Source: Odiellus spinosus (Eukaryota; Arthropoda; Arachnida; Opiliones; Phalangiidae). Taken from it: a stretch of 64,000 nt of DNA. How positions within the stretch are numbered: the stretch's first letter is position 1; the number at the start of each line of letters is the position of its first letter. Positions 1-33,402 of this stretch are shown piece after piece. The stretch is from assembly GCA_963920705.1 (NCBI GenBank), contig OY987234.1, positions 23,666,076 through 23,730,075 of the forward strand, written 5' to 3'. The position numbers and the translations under genes are program-made. The notes below the pieces were generated by a model, which was not told the origin of the DNA, searched no databases, and worked only from the letters and a program-made list of their open reading frames with translations.

Positions 1-2730
1 ACCGCTCGACATTTGCGAACTAAATTTTCCGCGTAATCGGAAAAAGTTTGTCCCGTATCAACGGGGCGTAATTTTTGATCGCCGCGAGGGCCAAGCGCGA
101 ATTCGCGAATTCTCCAGGGAAAGAAAGATCTAGAGAAAAAGAAAAAGAGCTTTTTTTTTCTCTCTCGTTCATTCGGAATCTTAGAAGAATAACGTAAACA
201 AAGGATGGTGGGTGCGAATGTTCTTCTTAATTTAGCGTGGTCGAGACCAAAAATACTCTTCCGCCGCTAGATATTTGTTTATACGAGAGAAACCTTTCCC
301 CGAATTTAGAAACTCCGCGAGGACTTTATTCGCTTCCTCTAGCTCGTAAATACCTTAAAGGAACGCTATACCGCCCACCCCCCCCCCTTATTTCTTGAAC
401 CACATTTCTCATTTCGCTTAATTCGGGGTTGCCTCAGATCAGGGAAAACGTGGAAACCGCTTTTAAATCGCGCAAAAAGGTCGAGGAAAAGTCAGGGAAT
501 CTTTAAACGTATCCAAAGGTCGAGGAAAAGTCAGGGAAATTTTAATTTCTATTTATGACCCAACCCGAGGGATTCACGCTTCTGTCGTTCCTATTTTTTG
601 CGAACTCCCCGGGGGCTCCTCATTAGTCCATTCATTTCCGCCTTCAGGCGTATTCGGTTTACTTTCCCTTTAAATCCTGGTAGATAACGCGGTCCCCCTC
701 TTCCCCCTGTATAAATAGGGCGCGCTGACCATATTTTTAATTTGTTATTCGACCGGGACGTTAATAGCGCTACGTACGAAATAAAGACTCGATCGCGTCT
801 ATTTTAAGAAAGCCTCCGCGAAGATATTTGGGAGAGGAATTTTAAGATCGGAATTTTGTTTAAAACGTAAAATTTCCCTATATTTTGATTATATTATAAA
901 AGTCTGGCGTTTTTAGCCACACCCCCCTTAGAAGGAGGTCTAGGCTACTATATTGTACCAAACTAGTTAAGTACCCGAGGTAGACGATTTTAGAGAGACA
1001 ATTCGAACGGAATCCGCTCTCGAAGCTGAACTCTGTCGTACGCGAGTTCAAAAGCGTCCGCTCTCTCTGAAATTTCGCGTTAAATATTATTATTAAGAAT
1101 ATAAAAGCCAACAAATTGGGTAAACCTTAATTTTTCATTTTTATTTTCCCATTAAATCTTGGCGACTGAATGGCGAGTCTGAATTGAATGCGACGTTCTA
1201 TTCAATTCCGGAAGTATTTGTACGCGAAGAAACACCGGGCCACTAGGGCTATAATCTTTAAATAAAGAATTTAATAATGAATGGATGAGCGAATAAAAAA
1301 AAAATAGTCAATAACAGGGTGTCGCGAGACAAGCATTCGTTCGACACTTTTCACCCAAGAAGTCTTATAAGAAGTCTTAAGTTAAGGGATGAAGTCCTAA
1401 ATATCTTAGTCCAGTATCGTAGTTTAACGGTCTCCGATTAAACCTTTCAATTTACGTATCCACGACGTCATAGGCTTCGCTTCGGCTTGTCGTAAACGCG
1501 TCACGATGACGACAATTACCCGTTGTCCATTGAGAGAGCCGCTAGACCTTAAGGGCGCGGCTTCGTACTACCCTTCGTTGGCGACCATTTTGAACTTGAT
1601 TTGGCCATTCTCCGTTTTAAAACTTAAATAAATTCTTAGTTTGAGCGTTTTAAAAAATTCTAACGAAACAAATAATTATCGATTCGTTTATTTTACGAGG
1701 AAAACATTGGTGGAATACCATTAGTAAGCCCTTATCGCTGTTTACACGCTAATTTAATGTTAATGACGGAGTCTAATGGAATTTATTACGCTCGGTATAA
1801 TTATTTATACCGTAATGGCGTACCTTATTGTTCTTTCGTTCGAGATTGATATTGATAAGGTTAGGACGCTGCCGTCACTCTATAATCCGCGTACTTCCTC
1901 GTCCACCCATCGTTTTTAATAATTGTAATATTATAATATAGCGTTTAACTTTGCCCCAAACACCTATAGTTATCGAAGGGGTAATTAGGGTTGATTGAAA
2001 CGTCACTCGTTCAAGGCTTCTTTCTATTATATTATTAATATTATTTATTTTATTTTCTTAGTCGCGTTCGCATTGATACGTTTTACCAGAACATAAACTT
2101 AATCTTAAAATTGGAAGGCTTTTAAAATTCTCGATACCTTATGGCGCGAACTTAAAACAGTGTTGCGCCGGATTTTGCGAACAAAATGAAATGGCCCACA
2201 TTTCTACGAATTTTGCAACTTAGTTGAATGCTCGTTAAAATTAATTCTACGAATTTTTCCGATCCGGTAATCAAGGTTAAATCGCGCTTCCTCCTTCGGG
2301 ACGCGATTCGTACGTTGGTGATTCCCTCGAAGGGTAAAAATGAATAATTTTATTGTCAATCATCTATCCTAGAATTTTAGTTAAAACCCACCAACCCTCG
2401 TAAAGTTCGAATTTCTTTTCTCTGGCGCCTTAACCTAACGCGGAAGAGAATGTTGAAATTTGTTAGTTTTTTGGCCCCCGTCCTAAAAAAGTAACGAATT
2501 CGGGAGATTTCTATTTCGCGATGCATCCGGGACATCACGTTGACCCTATTTTCCGAGTTAGTTAAAAATCGATTGAAATTCGCTCGTTGTCGGGTTCAGT
2601 CTCCCTTTAAATCGCGTTTTATTGACAATTTAGTGACTGATAATTAAGCAATTTGTTAGTTTTTTATAAAACTGGGAACTTTCGTAAATTAGAAATAATT
2701 TTATTATGAATTAGTTTTGTAATTGATTAA

Positions 2731-2775
<45 letters not shown>

Positions 2776-4810
2776 TGACGCGTCCTTTCGAGTTAATTGT
2801 ATAGGGGTTGAAGAAATCTTCCTCGTAGTTATACACCCATATAAGGATAGCGTTCAATTTTCTTCGGAGCTCGAATCTGTAAAAAAAGAAAAAGTAAAAT
2901 CTTAATTATTGGTTAATTTTGAAGGATGTTCCGTCAAAAATGCGAGGATTCTTTTACTTTTTGTCTTTCTTTGAGCGGTTGATAAATGTAAGGGCAATAA
3001 GGCGGCATGGAAACGAATTTTCCCCAACCCTTTTCGACTTTAACCTGCAGCGAATAAATTAAACGAAATAATGTTTCGATGAAATATGTAAAATACCTAA
3101 CCATTATATTTATTCGAAGCCATCCTTCTTTTTAAGTCGAAACTTCTCCGGGAGAAAATAGTTCTAAATCAGCGCCCCCCGGGGTTTAATACGCGCTAGC
3201 TAATTAAAGACGCGCGCTTAACTTAGCAACAATGTCTCGAAATCTGTTTATATCGTGTTAGTAATTAAACCTCTAAACAATTTGTTTCGCGTTATCATTA
3301 AAGGGAAGCTCTCGCTATTTTATTCGAGAATGTGTCTATGGAATTACGTTTTTCAGTTTTATCAAACTATTAAAATGTAATATTCAAAATTTTCTCCCTC
3401 TATAGAATGACGCGTAAATTAAGAAACTATTTAGGTCAATTTTAAATTCCGATATGTGACGTAGTTTATTTTTGGAACGTAATAAAATTAAAAGCGTAGT
3501 TTTCGTAGGAAAGTTCGTAGGACTTGATCCGGATTAAGTACTTTTACGAAAACGCCCGCGCGAAAGCTACCTTATCAACAGAGAGGTTCGGAATGAACCG
3601 TAGGCTTTACAATAGGCACGTGACTATACGTGACGTAGTCATTTCCTAAATTGTTAAAATTTCGAGTATATATATATATAATAATATAATTCGTGACAGC
3701 CTCGCTTTAAAAAAGATGGAAATAATTTGTTTTATATTATCATTAAATAAGTTATAAATATAAATAAATATGTATGAGTAGAAATATTACGCAACGGGTA
3801 TACTATAGATTTCCAGAGGTAGAAAGCCAAGTTTCTTATTTCTTTGGCGCTAAAAAGCTTCGAGACGGGCGCGATCCTAGACTCGTAATTACTGCCCCAT
3901 CTCTAACTGACGCTTCGTGGAAATTTCTCGAGTTTCAGACACGCTTTCGGCCAATAATTATTTCGATTTTTTGTCGCAGTTTTAAATTACGTTATTTACG
4001 TACGCGTTTAAATGATTTTTTAGCGGCTCAGCCGCTTCTCTATAAGAGGCGAGTGGCGAGCTTAGCCTCCGGGCTTGGACCGATTTTAAGACTCGTACGA
4101 CTCGAAAGAACGGATCCTAATCAATTTAGATTATTGGACGTAAAACCGACTTAAAGGGATACCGAATAAATTAAGACTAATAAAAGAATTATCGAAACTA
4201 GAGAAAAATTCGAGTTTAATTTTGCAATCTGATAATTTAGCGCTAAACCTTTGTCGAGATTGTTTTTAGCGTCGCGAATCTATTAAAAGTAACTCGTTTC
4301 GAAATTGTAATAACGTCTTAAAGCGAGGCTGTCACGAATATTTCGCGAACTTCGAATGAAAGTTAAGAAGCGTATTTTCCGAGTGGGATGGAATCCGAGT
4401 AGAGTTTTCCCAAAGGAATTTGATTTTTTTATCCTTTTCATTTCGCGCTAATAATAGTATAATTCTTGGTGTTATTACGCGTTCGGATAACGCCTCGGGC
4501 CGTTTTTCGATAAAATCATTATAGTTCCGTAACCCTTATTTAAAATCGCGTTCCCCTTAATAGTTGGCTTCGTTGAAACGCTTCAATTCTATAGTAACTA
4601 GGATCGTGACGGTAAAGGAACTGTAAATACCCCAACTAAGCCACCCTATACTTCTCAAACAATAACACGCGTTATAATTGCGGTTGACGTCACCCCTTCA
4701 GGTTCCTTGATGAAAAAAAACTAGGGAAATGAATTGAATCAACGTGAAATCGCGTTTGAATGAAATAGAACTGTTATTCTTGTTGTAGACCTAATTGTAC
4801 GAACTAAAAG
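1..4810. other. Gene-free left flank
   Basis: I see no supported gene here. The region is AT-rich with scattered CpG words, short homopolymers and a 39-base T run. The longest open frame (126 codons, plus strand, 3774-4154) has no recognisable motif and no splice or codon support. I searched the minus strand for the missing C-terminal exon of the dihydropyrimidinase gene that ends at 4811 and did not find one. Confidence 0.5.
2735..2773. repeat. Poly(T) tract
   Basis: A run of 39 T on the plus strand. It could be a decayed poly(A) tail of a minus-strand retroposed sequence, but no element body is recognisable beside it. Confidence 0.85.
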
Positions 4811-7511
<2,701 letters not shown>

Positions 7512-8372
7512 GCCAGCGCCAAAACCAACCCACGACTAACCACGCCATGATCGCGTACATTAACACACCTTGTTTTTTCATAATTTGCTTATAACCATTA
7601 ACTAAGCTTTAAACTTGTGTGTAAAATAAGGGACTGGAACGATTATTCGCCGGGATAGGGATGTAGGGATATAGGGATAGGATGCAGGTGTTTTTTGGGA
7701 ATATAAACTAGTATCGGATTTATAACGATAGCTAAGTATTCATCATTAAGAATGCTATAAAATGGGGTGAAACTAACGGCAAAAATTCTTTGCCAAAAAG
7801 CGCGACTCTAGAATATTTCCTCTATGCAAATTTCGAATGAAGTTTGACTTTTAAACGCGCGTGTTTCTTCACGTTTTAATTTCTAGGAAAATTGTTCAAA
7901 TTTAGGTTGTCCATAATTTTAGTTACGGACGTTTTAAGAGCGTGTTTTTGTAATTTTTCTTTTTAAAGAAAATCGTGATTACGATAATTGGAAAAGGTTA
8001 TCACCCGTTTCTAGAAATCGAGTCGTGTTTTAAAATTAATTCTTAGAATAATTATTGCGAGGAAAAAAGATAAATAGACTTTGAAAAACTAACCATTTTC
8101 GATAAGGTTTCTTGGCAACGAAAGCGAACGAAATGCCGGGGTTCTAAGCCAGATGGATTTATATCCTATAATTTAGCCATCTTTATCGGTTTAACTTTGA
8201 ACTTGGGGAAAAAAATAACCCAATCTCTTAACAAAAGATTAGATAAGGTTTTGTCTTATAGTCTGATGGCTAGACAACCATTTGGGTCCATTTCATCGAA
8301 TTACGAACGAACGAGAGATAGGAAAATATTCTTCTTATATCCATATCTAATTCGTCCACATTTTCAATCGTA

Positions 8373-8409
8373 CATCGAGAAATCACCCCCAGGGGGTGAT
8401 TTCTCGATG
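8373..8409. repeat. Perfect hairpin, 18-bp arms, 1-base centre
   Basis: The left arm at 8373-8390 ends in ATCACCCCC. The right arm at 8392-8409 is its exact reverse complement, with a single A between them. No target-site duplication or longer element was recognised around it. Confidence 0.9.
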
Positions 8410-9712
8410 ATCTATCCTAAATTGTCCTCAATGTCGAGTCGCGCGAGTACCGGACTTCCTCCGCGCAAAGTCATTGTCACCGTGGGTCAGGCTTTGCAAA
8501 CTAGGACGATCTAATAGGCTTATGGTTAAATAAAAAGTTCGATGAAAGTAGATCAACTTTGATTTGACGCGAAAATTAGATTCTTTGAACAAAAAAAAAA
8601 CTTTGAAAACGCGCCTTTAAATTCTAAACAACTTATTTAACAACGTGATTCAAATTCGGAACGTGATTTAATTTTAAATTAAGCCTAAAGTAGGCTTAAC
8701 GATTCGTAAGCGAAGCTTTTCATTAAATACCATTTCGTACTCCGTAAAAAAAACTTAATTTCAACTATTCTTAACCTTGTTAAATAACGAGTTTAATTTA
8801 CTAGTTGGTGGTATTATTTCGCCTTTAATGAAAACAATAATCACTCTAATTTATTACGAACAAACCTTTTATTTTTTGCAACAAGTTTTGGGGATGAAAT
8901 AAATTACACGAAGCTTTTACAAGAAGATGATATACGAAAAATTTTAATTGAATTTTTCTCTTTTGTTTTTCAACTTAATTTTATTGTTGTCAGTACCAGT
9001 AGTATATTTTATATTTAATCGCGACCCGAAAACTTGAAATTTGACATCAATCTCGTACTCCATTCGAAAACGTTTAAATTAAAACGCCAAAAATAGAAAA
9101 TATTTACAATAAATTTAATAATATTTTTAGCGGAGCAATTTGAATAATTATAATAAATGAAAATAGCGCGCCATTTTCGGGGCTCGCATCTATATATCTA
9201 TAAACGAGACTGTTTAACGTCAAAATTAAATATAAAAACTTTTCATATTTTCAAAACCCTTATATATTTTTCAAAGATTTCTTTTTATGGCTGGCTCCTA
9301 AAAAAATCTTAATTTAAATTTAAACTAAATATGGCATGAAAATTAAATACGCCGTTAACATTTTCTCAAAATTTGAGATTCGATCGAAAAACGAATTTTT
9401 AATTTTGGTGAATAAAATTTCGCGTCATTATGGCACTTTTTCCCCCCACCTTTAAGTTAATATTTAATAATAATATTTTTAATTGATGATGATTTTTTTG
9501 TTAAATGAGAAAGATAAAATAATCGCGACCTTTTAAAGCGAATTTTTAATTATTTTAAGCTTATTTAGCGGCGTTTCTTGGCATTATATCTAATTGATTT
9601 TATGATTTCACGAAGCTTTGGCTAGAATAGTGAAATTTTGTTGATTGCTAATATTTCAATTTTTATATTTGGGGGAGGGGGGAGCTTTTTTTGTTTTGTT
9701 TTTTTGAAAAAG

Positions 9713-9718
9713 TTTATT
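9713..9718 (-). terminator. Candidate poly(A) signal of CRMP
   Basis: An AATAAA hexamer on the minus strand about 180 bases beyond the CRMP stop codon (9897-9899). It is the canonical metazoan polyadenylation signal in the right place, but the local DNA is T-rich, so chance occurrence is possible. Confidence 0.4.
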
Positions 9719-9896
9719 TTCTTTTTAATTTTGTATTAATTTGTTTGTTTATATACGAATGATAGACAAAAAAGAGGGTTTTGTTTTTAAATGGGAATTT
9801 TTACTTTTCGCTTATCCTTTTTCTTCTTTTCATGAACTTTTCCGTCCGTACATTTTAGCCAAATATGCCTTTTTTCTTTTAAATCGATTTGACCCC

Positions 9897-26375
<16,479 letters not shown>

Positions 26376-28745
26376 TTCTAATTCAATTTTAGTAAATTTT
26401 TTGTTTTGAGGGAAATAATTTTGTTTTTTACGTAAAACACTTAGCGTGGCACTCGCGAATAAATGATATTTTAGGCGCTTCGCGACAACAACAAAAAAAG
26501 CCAAGGTTTAGAATCGTTATTCGAGCGAGATTTTCCTTTTCGATTTAATTAAAAAAAAAAAAAAACAAGCGTGTCAATTAAACATCCAGCAAATTATAAT
26601 TGATCGAAACCTTTTCCGTCCCTTTTCCACGGCAACTAAAGCGGATATTACGGGCTTACGTACTTTGAGCGAGACTGGGACAACAGTTTATGTACGAGGA
26701 AATCATATGTCCGCGAGCTTTTAGCGCCAAAATCCCGAGGACAGAGTCGGGCTAAAGGTTTAGAGAAGAGGAGGAGGAGGAGAATTATTCTACGCACACT
26801 CCGTATAAACTACTAATAACCGATGGCGAAAGATTCTCGGGCGCGAGGCGGGGTCCGAAATAAAACTTTAAAAACCTTATTTTAGTTAAAATTGGCGCGA
26901 AGCTTTGGCGGGATTATTAAGCTAGGTATGGTAAGAGAGGATCGCGAACGACTAGTCCGAGCCAACGATCGGAACCTCACTGCTTTTGATTAGCCCGCGG
27001 AAGGTTTAAAAGCGACGGAGTCAGGGAGAGACTTAGGAGAGAGAGAGAGAGGTTTGTGGAAGCCCTGGAAAAGACCAACCGGCAAGCGCGTACCAAAATT
27101 TCGTTAGAATTTATTATTATATAAAATGATAAAAGCGCTTGGCTATTTGAAACGTCTGGAGATTAAGGAATGCTGGGCAGAACGCGCGAATGTCGATCCA
27201 AAAATAATTTCGCCAAGGTCAGGATCTTCTAGATATAAATTGTAAAATGTTTTTTTAGCTAAGCCTAACTGTCAGTAGAAAGAACCGGGCTAGCCAATCC
27301 CGCTCCGAGGCTGCTCGCGAATGTTACGGGAGGGATAGGGAAGAAAAAAACCTCTCTAAACCTCGTAACCATTCCGAAGTTTCAATTTAGCCTCGAGATA
27401 TTTTCTTCGTAGGCCTACAACCATTACGTACCGAGTTCTTTAACTAATTTAGCTTTCTACGAGCCGAAAACTCCGAACGATTCCTAACATAAGCCTTCGT
27501 ATTTGGAAGAATTTGATAGTGTACTACTTTTATCCCCGCCAAGTTTAACTTAACGTATCATCGCGCGTCCGCGTTGGAGGTATCGCGAACTCGGGATGAA
27601 CCGAATTATATATTGGTTAGGATCACTATAAAGCGGGAGTGGGCCCCGAGGTACGATCGTCTCTACGTATCTTTACGCCTACTCCACTCTTTAACCGTTA
27701 AAGACGCTCTCTCTTTCGGAGGAGCGAGATCAAGATGGAGAAACGGGATGAAACTGTTCGCCCGTATTATTCCCGCGGTTAGGCCTAAGGACGAGCTAAA
27801 GGATAGGCTTAGACGAACCGAAAAATGTCGAATACGCGTCAGGCGTCCGAGCGCTCGAATATTTGATCGAAAACTATTCTATAGGAATTTTTGGCGGGAA
27901 AGGTACACGCTCGTAATAATATCACGCGCAATTTTTGCGCCTTTTTCGAAAAAATGTTTCGTCCGGCTGCGCGGTTCTAGGGATAGGAACTTGGGAAGAT
28001 TTCCTAGTACAGCGACGCTTCGCGGATCGGAGAGAAAAAGCTGGCGGACCAAATCGGTTCCGCATCCGCGAGGAATGGTCCCTCGTTTTAGGAATGGCCA
28101 AAAGACGCGGAAGATGACGAAACGGGTTTCCCCCTATAACCTCTCTAAATGCGGGCTCTTCCTTTTAGGGACTGTTCTATCGCTCTAAAGTGACGTTGTA
28201 ATACTACTATATGGTTTTAGAAGAGGGCCGTTGTCCGCTGAGGGGAGAGAGGAATCTCCTCCATATAGACGCCTTTCGATCGCGCGCGTCAGACCGATAA
28301 TCCCCGAATTCTATTTCATCTTTTAGGAAATGTTTCCCCAGCCTATCTCGTTTCACTCGGAGAGTTCGCTTAGTATGAGGCTAAATATATTTAACGTCTA
28401 AAAATGGATCCTAAGAGCAATTTTCTACCAGAGTTCCAAATGGGGGAGAGTAAAAGAAGCCCGCGTAACGTTTTCCATTTTAAATACCCCTAACCTATAG
28501 CGCGACTCTTATAATAATAGTCCAGGGATAAAAATGAACCCAATTTTGCCTCGAATTGATAGTTCGTAGATATTAAGCGTACCCCTGGTACCTCGATAAG
28601 ATAAGACCGATTACTTCGAGGCGAATTGGGAAGCCTAACTTCGTACGCGCTGCCAATTCAAGGCGAAATAAATTTTAAAATGACTTAGTCGAAAATTCTT
28701 AGGCACGTTTAAATCGATTACGCGTAACTTATTGACAGCTCTAGT

Positions 28746-28770
28746 CTATGAATGAATGAATGAATGAATG
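28746..28770. repeat. (TGAA)n microsatellite
   Basis: A short run of about five to six perfect TGAA units on the plus strand. Confidence 0.85.
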
Positions 28771-29242
28771 CTTTATTTACTTTTCCCTGAGGAATCCCTT
28801 TTGTATCAGGGAGGAGCATAGCTCACAAGTTACATGGTTAAATATTTAAAACAATAAAATCATTATATACAAGATATAATACAACGATGGCAACAGCATT
28901 AGTATGAGAGGTATAGTTTTTGATGTACATGACAAGGACCGATTTACGTGTTTTTTTTTTTTGTTTTTTTTTTTTTGTTTGTTTGTTTATTTGCTTTTGT
29001 TTCTATTCTAGCTGTAAACGCCGGGTAGTTCGCTTTAAGGGGCTTATTTCGCTACTTTTTTGGATACTGGCCAGTGTTGTCTACGAGCTAATTAACTTTC
29101 GTGGAAGGGGGCGGATAATGTACTTCTGATTGTAGTTACTATTCCTAGAATATATTTTATATTTTTTTATCATATTCAGGCTGGATATAAAAATATTCCC
29201 CACCACGTCTCTTCCGGTGTATTTGTATAATGATTTTAGTTA

Positions 29243-29243
<1 letters not shown>

Positions 29244-29289
<46 letters not shown>
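29244..29289. repeat. (TC)n microsatellite
   Basis: About 23 perfect TC dinucleotides in upstream/intron DNA of CRMP. Confidence 0.95.
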
Positions 29290-29291
<2 letters not shown>

Positions 29292-30380
29292 CTGCCCCAT
29301 TATCCGTAGCTATATATAACGCGAAAGAGCGCGGCTGCGCGGAGCTGTTAAAGCTTTGTCCAAGCATTCCCGCGGCTCTTGGCTAACCGAAGCGTTTTTT
29401 TTTATACCTCGAGAGAGGGTCAATAAAATGATTTCGAAATAAATGCTAACTAGGAAAGCTTTAAAAGTCAGTCGGGACATCTCGCGGAGGGCGAACGAAA
29501 CTCGAAACGAATCTTTAGACTCGAAATCGAGGCGCGAATTTCAAAAGTCGAAGTCAGCCTGTCAACCGTATTGTTCCCTAATTATTGACACGCGCGGTTC
29601 CATTCGGAGTTGGTGTAAAATCAGTGACATCGTTACTTTAAAACAAAAACGTCTTCGTTGCGCGGACAATTACTAATTTATCGTACATACCTACCACGAA
29701 TAGTATACCGTATCCTTCGCGAGAGAGATAAGATAGAAGATACGTATTACGAGGCTTCTATGTCTAATTCGCGTATTTTACGGGGGGTTTTAATCACCCA
29801 TTGTCGAGGATAATTTTGTATTTTCTTACAAAGGAACCGCGAGAAAAAAGGTTCGACTTTGAAAGCCAATCGAGGAAAAGAAGAAGAGGTGGAGGGAGCG
29901 GAGAGTTATTGTTCGGAATGATTGTGGGTGGACGAATAATAATACCTTCGTACCAGCTAGCGTGGGCGCGCGGAAAAAAAGCGATATTATCTTTAGATAC
30001 GCTAGGTCCTATATTCGCCCATACTATATTATTTATAATATAACGCGTTAAAGGAAAGGACCGGGATAAAAATAATAACGTCTTATCGTTTAGTTATAGT
30101 TCGTTAAATTAAAACTCTACCGATGTTTTTAAAATAAAGTCCCAACAAGACGAGAACTCCTTGACTACAGGGCCGGAATAGGGATTACCAACGTTTAAGC
30201 GATATTGCGTCAAAGATTTTCCTCGAAAACCAATTAGAATTTGACTAGAAAATTACCGCGACCTAAAAAAAACCTATTTTATTATAACATTTTTGGAATT
30301 TTCTTAAAATACAAATGTCCCCGCGATACTACGCTATGGCGCTATGGTCGCCCGGATATCGTAGAGCCCGCAGTTGGCTC

Positions 30381-30442
30381 TCGCCACGAGTGAGGCGCGG
30401 TCGCTTTCGCGCGCTCTTTTTCGTGAAAGTTCTTAATCCGGA
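30381..30442 (-). repeat. Short paralogous segment A (pair with 31764-31826)
   Basis: Roughly 80% identical to 31764-31826. Read on the minus strand, both are open and give similar peptides: RIKNFHEKERAKATAPHS here, WIKYFYQKDRAKATAHHS there. The differences are mostly conservative. It could be remnants of a coding exon or transposase, or chance conservation of a CpG-rich repeat. No clear splice acceptor precedes it. Confidence 0.4.
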
Positions 30443-31763
30443 AAGTGTCCGAATGAAATAGTTTTTTTCGTTGATCCCGTCCTTTAAACGATTCTTCTCG
30501 TTCCCATTGCTGGGTATAATTTCTATTCAAAGATACAATTCACCCCCCCTATATGGATACGAAATAACAATGTTTCTTACGCTATTCATCGCGCGTTATA
30601 TCGAGAGAGAATAACCTTTTCGTTTCTAACCTCGCCCCCCCCCCCCCTGAGCCCCCGAATGAAATTTAAGAAAATAATGTTCTAGATGGGATGTATTACG
30701 TATCTACGTGTATCGCCAATATGATAATATAAAACTATGGTAGGCTCCTCAGTTCCAAGACGTTCCGGGGTCACGAACAATGTTATCCTCAAGGTCACTT
30801 CCGCTCCAACTTCCGCTCCAAGTTCAAATATTAATGTCTAATTTCGACTTCTTTGGGAGATGGGAAATTTTATATTTCCAAAAAGGGGTAGCCCCCCCCC
30901 CCTTTTTTTTTACGTAGGATAGATTTAGGGCGCTGATGATGTTAAGGCTCAACCCTTTGATTGTCTTCTAAATAAAAATGAATTAACCCCTCGTTGAAAG
31001 CCCGAATAAACGCGGTGTCTGGCTTAGTCCGAGTAAATTCCAATTGACCGCTTCGGTATATCGTTGAAGCGAGCTTAACGTAAAGCTACGGCCCCTGTAA
31101 AAGTGTTCTAACTGGCTGGCGTCGGTGCGCGGAGCGAAGCCCGCGTTAAGGGTCAACTCATTCCCGAGTAAACGCGCGAAACGCCTGGAAACGTATTTTA
31201 ACCTCTACGCTTTCGCGTTCGGAGCCGAGATCGAGCTTAAATGATAATGATTAATACATTTAAATATTGATATTATTTAATTTAATTTATATATTAAATT
31301 AGTAGAGATAATCTACGTTATTTTCTCGCAAATTTTAACGCCCACTTTTGGAGAGCATCGAGAAAACGTTTGCTTTTAGTCAACGAAATTCGCGCTTGTT
31401 TCGTTCAAAATAAACTTTATAAATTCCAAAATTTTATTCGTTTCATGACGTCGTAGGATTGTTCCAAATAGAAATAGGCGATTTTGTTTAAAGGAAAAAA
31501 CAGGAGTGACTTAAAAATGATTCGCGTTTATTTTCTCGAGCTCCAAAATGATTTTCTAATATAATTTGTTCTTCCAAGATTGTAATATCCTTTTAAGCGA
31601 GATTATACGATTAAATTATCTAATAAACTACTTGGAAATATCGGTTTTTTAAAGAAACGCGTTAGGTTTTTTTTTCTTTGTATAGTTATTCGCCTACCTA
31701 AAGTTTTTAAGACCATTTTCTCTTCTAGTTCGGTTATTTCCGTATCTATATTTAAAGTGATAC

Positions 31764-31826
31764 TGTCACCAGAGTGATGCGCGGTGGCTTTCGCGCGGTC
31801 TTTCTGGTAAAAGTACTTAATCCAGA
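31764..31826 (-). repeat. Short paralogous segment B (pair with 30381-30442)
   Basis: The second member of the pair, in the same orientation 1.4 kb away. A GT (GGTGACAG) follows the conserved stretch and could be a donor, but the upstream border is not clear. Confidence 0.4.
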
Positions 31827-33402
31827 TCGAGTCAACTACCTTTCGTATCAAAATGATCTCGTTAATAACGTTCCAGGAATAAAAAATTTATATCATAATT
31901 GGATATTTTCATTTTGAAGTTTCTTACCCGGGGTTTAAATTTTTCAATATAGAATTTCTATAGTAACGAAATACTAACGAAATAGTTAAAAAAATGTTAA
32001 CCTCCGCTCGCTTTAAGAGTAGTAGAGTACTGGCTTGAAAATATATATTACAAATATTTTCGTTACGTTATTACGCGTGTTTAGTCCACGTCCTGGGTAA
32101 AAATGAACCGCGGGTTGGTCTACGTGAAGAGGAATGTGTCCGGCTCTAGCTTCCACCCCGCGCCACCTTTAGTCAATGGGCGTGACCCCCTCGTCGTAAG
32201 AGAAAAAGGCGCCTTAGGGGCTGTCGGCTTCGTATCCATTTGGCATTGTATAAGTTAAGCGTACTTCCTCCAAGTTTCTACCCTTTGCCGCTTCCCCGGG
32301 GTTCTAGCGCCCTCTAGATACGGCGCTTCACGCTCGAGTCCCATTCACGCGCTAATCGTCTCTCTGACTTAAAAGTAGACGCGGGTGAACGGACCTTTTT
32401 AGAGCCGGGTTTATCCGCGGAGACGTAGCTCGCGTTCGCAATTTTTAGACGAAAGTCAAAGTCAATCGATTCGTGGCGTCCGCGCGTCTGCTACCAGGGA
32501 CGGGGCTTTAAAGACTCGGATCGAAATGGAAATTTTGAAGAGAAGGCGCAAAAAAAAAAAAATACCTATCTCTCTCTCTCGGGGTCATTTAACGCGGGCG
32601 CGCGGTGGGCTTTTTTGGGTCGATTGCCATTGATGCTAGGCCCTGCACCGTGTGTCCTCTGACACTAACGGCGTTGTCCACGGTATCCGAACTACGTACA
32701 AATGCTAGAATTGTAGTTACCCGATGCCAACTTTTATATAACTCTAGAATTATAATTTTTGGATTCCGGAGCAATTTTTATTTCATATTTTTGAGAAAGG
32801 AATTTTGATGGAACGCGTTTTCTCGCGGGTGATATCGAGATATAAAAGGACTTTTCAAATGGAATTTGGAAAATAATACAATTTTTTTCTTTCAAACAAA
32901 ACGGGGCGTGAATTTAAAAGAAAACACCCAAATTACGGTTCAAATTTGAACCCGCGGTTTAGGCTTAGCGACTAACGAGTCTCTTAGGGACTTGGCCCTC
33001 TCGTCGTAGTTACCGGAAGTATCGGACGCTTTATTTTGTACGCGATTTCGAGATTTGAATCGGATTTAAATTTGTCACGAAGACGGGCCCCTCGATAATC
33101 GCCCCCTCCAAATTAATAACTAGTACTTTTCTTCCTATCATCCCATTTCTAATAAAAATGTTTTTTGGCGTTTCACTGACGTTTAATTAACGCGTTCCGC
33201 GAATCTTATCTATACTTATTTTAAATAATAACCAATTAAAATAGTTTATTTAACTTCCTAATTGGTAAACGAAGCGAAATTGTAGTATTTGACGAGCGTA
33301 TCTTTGGCCGGATCTTAATTGATTTTCCAGAAGCTTTATTAAATAATCTCTGGATAAAATTCCACTCACCGCCTCTGAAGCTCTCTTATCTTAACGCTTA
33401 AG

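Larger units (their letters stand above)
7512..9896. other. Intergenic region between DHP and CRMP bodies
   Basis: No exon is seen. It holds the 3' side of the CRMP gene, including a candidate poly(A) signal, and could hold a promoter for the DHP gene if translation starts at 7511. A 318-base plus-strand open frame at 8197-8514 spans a perfect hairpin and looks like chance. Confidence 0.45.

Noticed and set aside
3774-4154. 126-codon plus-strand open frame
   Set aside because: No recognisable domain, and composition like the flanking non-coding DNA.
8197-8514. 105-codon plus-strand open frame
   Set aside because: It spans the perfect hairpin at 8373-8409 and has no recognisable product.
27574-28188. 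204-codon plus-strand open frame, arginine-rich
   Set aside because: It lies in a CpG-rich stretch where stops are rare. It has no motif or hydrophobic core pattern and no splice or poly(A) context. Worth only an RNA check.
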